A stretch of 64,000 nucleotides of DNA. Origin: an uncultured bacterium. Lineage in GTDB: Bacteria; Calescibacteriota; Calescibacteriia; Calescibacteriales; Calescibacteriaceae. Shown one piece after another: positions 42,738 through 51,800 of the stretch. The first letter of the stretch is position 1. Each line of letters begins with the position of its first letter. A program made the position numbers and the translations under genes. Location: positions 62,001 to 126,000 of the forward strand of contig CALHPK010000009.1 of NCBI GenBank assembly GCA_938036315.1. The letters run 5' to 3'. The notes below the pieces were generated by a model. That model was given only the letters and a program-made list of their open reading frames with translations. It was not told the DNA's origin and ran no database searches.

Positions 42738-43508
42738 CTAGCCTCTCTTCCTCAGCTCTTTATATATATTTATTATTCTCTCCCCTGATGTCACAACTGC
42801 TCCAATAAATATCACAAAAACAGCTATTTTCAAAAATAGAATCTCCCCAAAGAATCTTGAATAGATTGAGTCAAAAATAAGAGAAAATGTGATTATAAAC
42901 ACTCTTTCTTGTCTTCTCATATATCCCTCTCGAGATACTATATTAAGAGATTCTGCCCTGGCTCTGGCATAACTCACAAGCAATGAAAATCCCATAGCAA
43001 GTAATGAGACAACCGATACAATAATTTCACCTTTTTTGATAATTACATAAGTTATACCTGCAAAAATTCCTATCTCACTTATTCTATCCAGGACAGAATC
43101 TAAAAAAGCCCCGGCCTTATCTTTTCTTCCAGTTTCCCTTGCAGTTTTTCCATCTACAATATCAAGAACTCCACCAATTGCAGCCGAGATCCCAGCAAAA
43201 GAGAACATCCCAAAAATCAAAAGCATTGCTCCTGAAATGTTGAAAATCAATCCAACAAGAGATATACTATCTGGATCTAGTCCTTTCAATGGTAATCTAT
43301 GTGCTATTTTATAAAGCCACCCTCCTACAAGATGATATATATTTCTGTAAAATGCCCATGATCTTTTTGTGTCCTTTTCGAATCTTATTCTTTCCTCTTC
43401 ACCGACACCAGATGGATGAATAATATAAAATACAAAAGAAAATATCACAAACGATAAAAATGCTACACCTACTATCAGATCCACCAGCTGAAGAATCTCC
43501 ATTTGCAT
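42738..43508 (-). CDS. CDP-alcohol phosphatidyltransferase family protein (second copy)
   Basis: This protein of about 256 residues has several membrane helices and the complete signature D-G-x2-A-R-x8-G-x3-D-x3-D (IVDGKTARETGRKDKAGAFLDSVLD). The LPLKGLDPDSISLVGLIFNISGA lead is typical of the family. The acceptor could be glycerol-3-phosphate, inositol phosphate or another alcohol; the longer size and sequence resemble phosphatidylinositol-phosphate synthase relatives more than PgsA. The start is ambiguous: ATG at 43508 (MQMEILQ), ATG at 43502 or GTG at 43514. It is divergent from rplL, whose start is 85 nt away. Confidence 0.85.
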   Translation of the reverse strand: MQMEILQLVDLIVGVAFLSFVIFSFVFYIIHPSGVGEEERIRFEKDTKRSWAFYRNIYHLVGGWLYKIAHRLPLKGLDPDSISLVGLIFNISGAMLLIFGMFSFAGISAAIGGVLDIVDGKTARETGRKDKAGAFLDSVLDRISEIGIFAGITYVIIKKGEIIVSVVSLLAMGFSLLVSYARARAESLNIVSREGYMRRQERVFIITFSLIFDSIYSRFFGEILFLKIAVFVIFIGAVVTSGERIINIYKELRKRG

Positions 43509-43581
43509 TACCACTTAAATTAAGGATAATTTTTTTGTTTTTCGTAAAAATCCTTTTACAATTCTTTAATGTATATGATAT

Positions 43582-43588
43582 AGGAGGT
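43582..43588 (+). promoter_or_regulatory. Strong Shine-Dalgarno AGGAGGT of rplL
   Basis: AGGAGGT lies 5 nt before the rplL ATG, fitting a highly translated ribosomal gene and contrasting with rpoB next door, which has no such site. Confidence 0.8.
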
Positions 43589-43593
43589 AAGCT

Positions 43594-44049
43594 ATGGCGG
43601 AAGAGAAAAAAAGCGAACTGAAGGAAGAGGTTGAACTTTCAGATAAAGTTAAGGGGATAATCGATAGCATAAGTAGTCTCAATGTTATGGAATTAGTTCA
43701 GCTTGTAAAAGCTCTGGAAAAGCTTTTCGGGATCTCTGGAGTACCTGTGGTTGCGGCTGGAGCAGGAATCCCAGCAGCACAAGCAGCAGGAGCCCAAGCC
43801 CCAGCAGAAGCTAAAGAGGAAGCAAAGAAAAAAGTATTCAATGTTATACTAAAAGAAGCCGGTCCCAATAAACTTCAGGTTATAAAAGAAGTGAGAGTAA
43901 TCCTCCCTAATCTTAACATAAAAGAGGCTAAAGATTTTGTCGAGTCGCTACCAAAAACCTTAAAAGAAGGAGTAGAAGAAAAGGAAGCGAACGAGCTCAA
44001 AGATAGGTTTGAAAAGATAGGGGCAAAAATAGAACTATCTGCAACCTAA
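43594..44049 (+). CDS. rplL: 50S ribosomal protein L7/L12
   Basis: L7/L12 forms the ribosomal stalk that recruits translation GTPases. The 151-residue protein has the N-terminal dimer domain (IIDSISSLNVMELVQLVKALEKLFG), an Ala/Pro-rich hinge (about 52-75), and the C-terminal domain (FNVILKEAGPNKLQVIKEVRVI, NIKEAKDFVESLPKTLKEGV). It is about 25 residues longer than usual because of a charged N-terminal tail (AEEKKSELKEEVELS). Normally rplJ (L10) sits directly upstream; here the upstream neighbour is an unrelated gene on the other strand. rpoB begins 60 nt downstream. Confidence 0.95.
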   Translation: MAEEKKSELKEEVELSDKVKGIIDSISSLNVMELVQLVKALEKLFGISGVPVVAAGAGIPAAQAAGAQAPAEAKEEAKKKVFNVILKEAGPNKLQVIKEVRVILPNLNIKEAKDFVESLPKTLKEGVEEKEANELKDRFEKIGAKIELSAT

Positions 44050-44109
44050 AATTCCTGAAAAACATCTATTTCTTAGTTTCTAAATATAAAATAAAAGCTA
44101 CTTTTCCAT

Positions 44110-47100
44110 ATGAAAGAAAATAACTCTCTGAATTTTCTAAATTCATTAAGGGAATACCCTTACATAGCATTTGAACTCCCTGATAGGTTTTTCCCAAGAG
44201 AAATTAGAAATTCTGTTGATATCCCAGATCTACTTAGTATTCAGAAAGAAACATTCGATTTATTCCTGCAAGAGGGTGTACCAGCAGAAAAGAGGTTAGA
44301 TGTAGGTATCCACAGAGTTCTCTCAACTTTGAAATTCCAGATCCCAGGAAGAAAACTTGAATATGTAGATTACCAACTAGATCCCCCCAGATACACTCCC
44401 GAAGAGTGCAAAGCCAGAGAACTTACATATTCATCAATAATGAAAGTGAAACTAAGGCTAACAATATTCGAAGATGAGAATAATTTAAAACCCAAAGAGA
44501 TAAGAGAAGAATGGGTATACTTTGGAGAAATCCCCAGAATGACGCAAAAATGCTCCTTTGTTATATCGGGAACAGAAAAGGTAGTAGTTAATCAGCTACA
44601 CAAATCTCCAGGAGTATATTTCGAATACGATAAGTCTAAGCTAAGAACAACTTCAAAATTTGTCCCAACCGCAAGAATAGTCCCATACAAAGGGATGTGG
44701 ATAGACTTTGATTTCGATCAAAAAGACATTTTATACGCTAGATTCCAGAAGAAAAAGAGGTTAAATGCCTGGGTATTCCTACGCGCTATAGGATTAGAGC
44801 TTGAAGATCTTCTTGATATATATATAAAAGAAAAATTGATGATCACTAAAGAAAATGATAAGCTTGTGGTTCTGAAGGAGATCAACCCAGATATTTTAAG
44901 ATACCAAAGGACCTCCCGAGATTACCCAGGAGTGCCAACCGGAAGCAGATTCACAAGAGCTATAATAGACTCATTGATGAAAACGGCTAAGATAATAAAA
45001 GATAGACCATTCATAGAAGTTTCAATAGAAGAATTTGATCCTACCAAAAGAAGTATCTGGGGAACCAGAGTACTAGCCCAGAGCATAACCAAAGACGGCA
45101 AGATCATAGCTCCGGTTGCAGAGGAAATAACTCCGGAACTCCTGATGAAACTTTATGAAAATGATATAACATCGATTGACACAATATGGTACGATGACGT
45201 ATTCATATCTGGATCAATTATCAGGACATACAAGGTAATGGAAAAAACACTCAAGATAAAAAGCCCAGAAGAAGCCGCTATTGAATTTTACAGGAGGACA
45301 AGACCTGGTGAACCAACCGACCCCAAGGTTATTTTGAACTCAGTAAGGAACGCATTTATGAACCCGACAAAATTTAATCTTTCACGTGTGGGTAGAATAA
45401 GAATATCAAAAAGATTTGATATTGAAGAAACATTCGAAATAATAATAACGAAAGATGGACAAATCCTCAAAGAAATAAAGGAAAAATTCTTAAAGTTTCA
45501 ATTGGCCTCGTGCAATTTAGAACTCAAAGACGGAGCAAAAATCAACCCAGGTGAAAGAATAAAATCAGAGCATGTAAAAAAACTTATAGAAAATGGAATA
45601 AAATACATTCCAATATCAGAAGAAGAGTTAAAAGAATATGCTCCTACCGAGGATATAAAAGATGAATCAGGAGAAGTAATAATCCCTAAAAAGAGGAATT
45701 TTGAAGACCATCATATAAAGATCCTGAAATCAAAAGGTGAAGAAATTAAATTCAAAGCCTATTGGTACCCCAATAGCTTAACATACCTTGATCTTTACAA
45801 GGTGATAGAGTATCTTTTTGACCTAAGAATGGGAAAAGAAGGTAGAAGTATAGATGATGTGGACAATTTAGCCAACAGACGTGTTAGACCAGTCGGAGAG
45901 CTCATAGAAATGGAATTAGCAAGAGGGATAGAAAGAATAAAAAGATCCATAATAGAAAAATTGAGTACTCCTGAAATTGAAAAAAAATCTTTACGAGATA
46001 TTGTCAATTTCAAACCAGCTGCATCAGCTCTTAAGGAATTTTTCGCAATGGGTCAACTTGTCCAGTTCCTTGATAATACTAATCCTCTCTCAGAACTTAC
46101 ACATAAAAGGAGACTTTCAGCTCTGGGAACTGGAGGGTTGAGAAGAGAAACTGCAGGCATAGAAGCAAGGGATGTTCACTCATCTCACTACGGGAAAATA
46201 TGTCCAGTGGAAACACCGGAGGGGCAAAATGTCGGTCTTATAGTTTCTATGGCAGCATTTTCAAGAATAGATGAACTCGGACTACTCCAGACTCCATACA
46301 GAAAAGTAATAAATGGCACTGTAGCAGATGAAATAGAATATATTTCGGCTTTAGATGAAGAGAAACTTCCAATAGCTCCCTGGGGTGTTGAAATTGATAA
46401 AAACGGAAAAATAGCACCTGAGGAGTTACCAGCGAGAGTCGGGACAGAAATCAAACTTGTCAAAAAAGAAGATATAAAGTATATTGATGCGGTTCCATAT
46501 CAGATTCTAGGAGTTTCTGCCTCGCTAATTCCATTCTTTGAGCACAACGATTCAAACAGAGCACTAATGGGCTCTAATATGCAACGGCAAGCAGTTCCGC
46601 TCCTTTTCACCGAACCGCCATTAGTCGGGACAGAAATGGAAAAAATAGTCGCAAAAAATTCTCTGGCAACCGTTACCGCAAGACACGCTGGCATAGTCAA
46701 ATATGTTGACTCAACAAGGATTGTTATAGAAGTAGATGACCCGGATTTTCCGGAGCTCAAAGGAACAGCAGATATATACACTCTTACAAAGTGGTCGCGA
46801 ACAAATCAATCAACATCGATAAACCAAAGACCCATCATTAGATTTGGAGAAAGAGTTAAAAGGGGACAGATAATAGCTGACGGACACGCAACAGCTGGCG
46901 GAGAACTTGCTCTTGGTAAAAATGTTCTGGTTGCTATAATGAGCTGGCGAGGATATAACTTCGAGGACTCCATAGTAATATCAGAAAGACTTGTATATGA
47001 TGATGTCTACACATCGGTTCACATCGAAGAGCTTTCTATTGACATAAGACAAACCAAACACGGTCCTGAAGAAATAACAAAGGACATCCCTGGGGTCTCC

Positions 47101-48783
47101 ACAGAACTTGTTGCAAACCTAGATGAGGATGGAATAGTAAGAGCCGGAGTTTTTGTGAATCCAGGAGATATTCTCGTCGGAAAACTCACACCTGTACCCG
47201 AGATGCCACTAACTCCAGAGGAAAGACTCATCAAATCAATTTTCGGTAAAGCTGTAGAGAATGTCATTGACACATCCTTAAGGTGTCCACCAGATATAAA
47301 AGGTATAGTTCTTTCTGTATTTGTTCACTACAGAAAAGATGTTGTCAAAGATCAGAGAATAAAGGCGCAGGAGGAGAAGATAATATTGAGAATAAGGAAG
47401 GATATGTCTGACGCGGTTGAGATTTTAAGAGGGAAACTCTGGGAGGGTATAGGAAAATATCTGCAGGATATAAAAGTAATATCTCCTATAAAAATCGATA
47501 AAAATATCTTCAATGATAATACAAAAGAATTCAGAGAAGCTTTAGTGGCAAAGCTAAAATCTTACAGAGAAACCTCGAGCATGGTAAAGTTCCTCGAATC
47601 CCTCCAAGGAAATATAGATGAAGAGTCTATCAAAAGGATATCAGAAGCTATAAAATCCTTTGAAGTAGAAGAAAAAACATTGAAAAAAATATTTGAGGAT
47701 AAGATAGCAGAAGTTAGAAAGGGAGAAGAACTCCCTCCAGGGGTACTCAAAAGAATAAGAATATTTGTAGCTTCAAAGAGAAAGATTCAAGTTGGAGATA
47801 AATTATCTGGGAGGCATGGAAATAAAGGAGTTGTATCAGTAATACTACCTCAAGAAGATATGCCATTCCTGCCAGATGGGACCCCTGTTGATATCATTCT
47901 AAGCCCACTTGGTATTCCATCAAGAATGAATATAGGACAACTTTTTGAGCTTGAACTTGGCTGGATATCAAAGGAACTTGGACGTAAAATAGCACAAGTC
48001 GTAGACAAACTTCAGGAAGAATTCATAATAAAAAATAAAGCTCAAATAAAGTCAAAAATCATGGAAATGCTCACGGATGGAGAGGATAAAACCGGAATTA
48101 TAGAGAAATTTTCCAAATATATAGATGGATTAAATGATGAGGATTTCGCAAAATTTGTTATAAGCTGCGAAAAACTCGGAGTAAGATTTAGCTGCCCACC
48201 ATTTTTAGGGATGACTGAGGAGGAATTAAAAGAAATTGCAAGAAGAGTTGGGATTCCAGATACTTTCTCGGTTGAGCTCAGAGATGGAATAACAGGTGAT
48301 AAATTTGATCAACCGGTTGCAGTTGGCTACATGTACATTATGAGATTGGTTCATATGGTAGAAGATAAAATACATGCAAGGTCCACTGGAACCTACTCGC
48401 TGATAACGCAACAACCGCTTGGAGGTAAATCAAGAGGTGGTGGGCAAAGGTTAGGAGAAATGGAAGTGTGGGCTCTTGAGGCATATGGAGCAGCATACAC
48501 TCTTCAGGAGATGCTCACCGTAAAGTCTGATGATATCTCCGGCAGAGAAAGAACTGTTCTGAATATCATCGAAGGGAAGCCGGTATACACTCCATCTATC
48601 CCCGAATCTTTCCTTGTCCTTGTCAAGGAGCTGCAGGCAATGGGTTTTGACGTGGAATTACTATCCAGACGAGATCTTGAGGAATTAGAAGCCAAAAAAG
48701 AGGAAACTCAAGAAGGGAAAGAAATTTTTATTCCTTTCTCTAAAAAAAGTGGATATGAAAGAGTACGAAATGATAAAAAATAA
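44110..48783 (+). CDS. rpoB: RNA polymerase beta subunit
   Basis: The 1557-residue protein carries all beta-subunit blocks: NSVDIPDLLSIQKETFDLFL, NRRVRPVGELIE, the rifampicin-region NPLSELTHKRRLSALG, VHSSHYGKICPVETPEGQNVGL, YNFEDSIVISERLV, GDKLSGRHGNKGVVS, and the C-terminal GQRLGEMEVWALEAYGAAYTLQEML. It is longer than the E. coli subunit (1342); extra length is in the lobe/beta2 region (about 440-560) and near the flap (about 1090-1210). At the position of E. coli Ser512 it has V651. There is no Shine-Dalgarno site before the ATG. Part of rplL-rpoB-rpoC. Confidence 0.98.
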   Translation: MKENNSLNFLNSLREYPYIAFELPDRFFPREIRNSVDIPDLLSIQKETFDLFLQEGVPAEKRLDVGIHRVLSTLKFQIPGRKLEYVDYQLDPPRYTPEECKARELTYSSIMKVKLRLTIFEDENNLKPKEIREEWVYFGEIPRMTQKCSFVISGTEKVVVNQLHKSPGVYFEYDKSKLRTTSKFVPTARIVPYKGMWIDFDFDQKDILYARFQKKKRLNAWVFLRAIGLELEDLLDIYIKEKLMITKENDKLVVLKEINPDILRYQRTSRDYPGVPTGSRFTRAIIDSLMKTAKIIKDRPFIEVSIEEFDPTKRSIWGTRVLAQSITKDGKIIAPVAEEITPELLMKLYENDITSIDTIWYDDVFISGSIIRTYKVMEKTLKIKSPEEAAIEFYRRTRPGEPTDPKVILNSVRNAFMNPTKFNLSRVGRIRISKRFDIEETFEIIITKDGQILKEIKEKFLKFQLASCNLELKDGAKINPGERIKSEHVKKLIENGIKYIPISEEELKEYAPTEDIKDESGEVIIPKKRNFEDHHIKILKSKGEEIKFKAYWYPNSLTYLDLYKVIEYLFDLRMGKEGRSIDDVDNLANRRVRPVGELIEMELARGIERIKRSIIEKLSTPEIEKKSLRDIVNFKPAASALKEFFAMGQLVQFLDNTNPLSELTHKRRLSALGTGGLRRETAGIEARDVHSSHYGKICPVETPEGQNVGLIVSMAAFSRIDELGLLQTPYRKVINGTVADEIEYISALDEEKLPIAPWGVEIDKNGKIAPEELPARVGTEIKLVKKEDIKYIDAVPYQILGVSASLIPFFEHNDSNRALMGSNMQRQAVPLLFTEPPLVGTEMEKIVAKNSLATVTARHAGIVKYVDSTRIVIEVDDPDFPELKGTADIYTLTKWSRTNQSTSINQRPIIRFGERVKRGQIIADGHATAGGELALGKNVLVAIMSWRGYNFEDSIVISERLVYDDVYTSVHIEELSIDIRQTKHGPEEITKDIPGVSTELVANLDEDGIVRAGVFVNPGDILVGKLTPVPEMPLTPEERLIKSIFGKAVENVIDTSLRCPPDIKGIVLSVFVHYRKDVVKDQRIKAQEEKIILRIRKDMSDAVEILRGKLWEGIGKYLQDIKVISPIKIDKNIFNDNTKEFREALVAKLKSYRETSSMVKFLESLQGNIDEESIKRISEAIKSFEVEEKTLKKIFEDKIAEVRKGEELPPGVLKRIRIFVASKRKIQVGDKLSGRHGNKGVVSVILPQEDMPFLPDGTPVDIILSPLGIPSRMNIGQLFELELGWISKELGRKIAQVVDKLQEEFIIKNKAQIKSKIMEMLTDGEDKTGIIEKFSKYIDGLNDEDFAKFVISCEKLGVRFSCPPFLGMTEEELKEIARRVGIPDTFSVELRDGITGDKFDQPVAVGYMYIMRLVHMVEDKIHARSTGTYSLITQQPLGGKSRGGGQRLGEMEVWALEAYGAAYTLQEMLTVKSDDISGRERTVLNIIEGKPVYTPSIPESFLVLVKELQAMGFDVELLSRRDLEELEAKKEETQEGKEIFIPFSKKSGYERVRNDKK

Positions 48784-48857
48784 AAAGGATAAAGAATAAA
48801 AGGAAATAAAAGGTAAGATAAAATTAATTTAAAATAAAAAATTTCAAGGGAAGAAAG

Positions 48858-51800
48858 ATGGAAACGAACAGAGAAGTAGTAAGAAGCGTAAACGATATAG
48901 AGGCAGTTCGAATATCTATTGCATCTCCAGAGAAAATATCACAGATAGCATATGGAGAGATTCGGCGCCCTGATACAATAAACTACAGAACTGGCAAACC
49001 AGAAAAAGAAGGATTATTCTGTGCTGTAATTTTTGGGCCAATAAATGATTTTGAATGCCTGTGCGGCAAATACAAAGGGCAAAGATACAGAGGAACGGTT
49101 TGCGAAAGATGTGGAGTTGAGGTAACATCAAAAAGAGTAAGAAGAGAAAGAATGGGCAAGATAACTTTAAGCTACCCCGTCACCCATATCTGGTTCCTAA
49201 AAGTAGCACCCAATCCCATATCGTCTCTACTAGATATGTCTCAAAGAGATATAGAGGATATTGTAAATTTTAGCCTTTGGATTGTAGTAGAACCTCCAGA
49301 AAAAATATACGAACTGAGCGTATCAGAACAGCACATCGAAAAACTCATAAAGGCCCTGAAACAATTTTCAGCCTTAGTAAGAGAAGTCGACTTTGAAAAA
49401 AAATACTCTCAACACATCGAACAGATAAAAAGATTTGAAACAGTCCTTAAAGAGATAGCTATAAGAAAAATCTTAATCAAATACGCATTCGATCCAGAAA
49501 TAAACAAAAGCAGAGATCCTCAGAAGTTATGCAACGGAATAATAAAGGAATTATCGAAGTTCAAAAACTTCAAAGAAGCAGAAGATATAGTTGAATCCAT
49601 CCAGGAGATAGAAGATAAACTAAAAACAATAGAAGATGAAAAAAGATCTGAAAGATTTGATGAGATAAAGGATAAAATAATAGCAAATGCTATCAAATTC
49701 CCTGAATATGTGATAGTTCACAGAGAAGTCATAGGACTGTTCGTTGCGCACTTTCCGAATATATTCCTACCCACAACAATTTTAGGTGGAATAGGTGGAG
49801 ATACTATAAAAGGATTCGATGAGAAAAATCTATCAGTTGAGAGGTTTAGCTTTGGAAAAGATCAAATAGCTTTGGTCGTCCACAAGAAAGATTCCCCAAA
49901 ATACACTGATCCATCAAAGCATAAGGTATCAAATTTTGTTGTAGGCTCTGGTGCAGAAACTATAAGATATATGCTCAAGAATTTAGATCTAAATAGACTC
50001 TCAGAATTGATCAGAGTGGAGATAGAAAACATAAATAAGAATCATAGAGCAGAAGAATCATCCAGATTCATCAGACTTTCAAGAAGGCTAAGAATAGTAA
50101 ATGAGTTTAAAGGTTCAGAAAACAGACCAGAATGGATGATAATGGAAGTGATTCCTGTGCTACCACCTGAACTAAGACCTTTGGTTATTCTGGAAGAAGG
50201 AAGAATAGCAAGGTCAGACCTTAACGAATTCTACCGGATGATAATCCAGAGAAATTCAAGATTAACAAAGATGAAAAGATTATTGGAACTTGGCATAGGG
50301 ATTCCAGATGCAGTTATTGAGAACGAAATTAGGTTACTTCAGGCAGCAGTTGATTCCCTTATAGATTCATCAAAGGCAAAAAAACCTCAGGCCTCAAGAA
50401 CTGGAAGACCTCTCAGATCACTTGCCGATATAATAAAGGGAAAATATGGGAGATTGAGACAGAATTTACTTGGAAAAAGAACTGATTTCTCAGCAAGAAG
50501 TGTGATAGTTGTTGGTCCGGATCTCAGATTGCATCAGATAGGAGTTCCAAAAGAAATAGCTCTGGAGATATTCAAACCATACATTATATGGTGGCTCATA
50601 AAGAAAAAAGGATTGGTTACCTCCGTAAAAGAGGCAAGAAAGCTATTTGAAGAAAAGAAATATTCAGCAATAAGTGGCAGAATCGATGAACAAACAAAGT
50701 GGTTATTCTACGCACTTGAAGATATTATAAAAGAGAAACTTATACTTGCTAATAGAGCTCCGACACTTCACAGGATGAACATTCAGGCATTCGAAATAGT
50801 CCTGACAGAAGGTAAAGCTATAAGACTGCACCCTTTAGTCTGCACAGCATACAATGCAGATTTTGATGGAGATCAGATGGGACTATTCCTCCCCTTATCC
50901 ATACAAGCTCAGACGGAATCCAGAATCCTTATGCTATCAACACATCAGATACTCTCACCAGCTCATGGAAACCCAATAGTATATCCAACCCAGGATCAAG
51001 TTATGGGGATATTCTGGATGACAAAAGAAAAAATAGGTGAGAAGGGAGAAGGGAGATTCTTCTCTTCAGCGAGAGAGGTTTACATAGCATATGAAAACAA
51101 AGAGGTATCACTCCATGCAATAATAGAGTGCTTGATCACGTGTTTGTGTAATAAATGTCATGGAAAAGAAAAAATCTACAGAACAACACCCGGAAGAGTA
51201 ATATTCTTTCAGGATGTACTTCCTAAAAAACTTTGTTTTGAACTTATAAACAAACCAATTGGTAAAAAGGAGATAATAGATCTAGTGGCCATATCAAGAC
51301 AAATAGCTGGCGAGAAAGAAACGGTTATCTTCCTTGACAAGATGAAGGATATAGGATTTGAAATGCTAACACGCTCAGGCTTTACGCTTGCAGTTCACCA
51401 CTTTGTCATTCCAGAAGAGAAAGGGAAAGTTCTTGAAGAAGCAGAAAGAATGGTCAAAAACATAGAAGAAAAATATGCAAAAAGACTTATTACTTGGGGA
51501 GAAAGATACAACAGAATAACCCAAATATGGCTTGAGTATACTGAAAAAATAGGTAAATTAGCAAGAGAAAAGGTCTCGTGGACAGAAATCGAAATCGGAG
51601 GAAGGAAAGAAAAAGTTATGTCTGACAATCCAGTCTTTTTGGCGGTTCACTCTGGAGCTCGTGGATCATACGAACAGATAAAGCAAATCTCCGGTATGAG
51701 AGGTGTAATGGCAAAACCCGGTGGCGAACTTATAGAATTTCCGATAAAGCACAACTTAAGGGAAGGATTAACCCCCCTTGAATACTTTATATCAACTCAT

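Noticed and set aside
43555-43579. TTTACA/TATGAT as the rplL promoter
   Set aside because: The spacer would be 13 nt and the start would fall in the ribosome-binding site.
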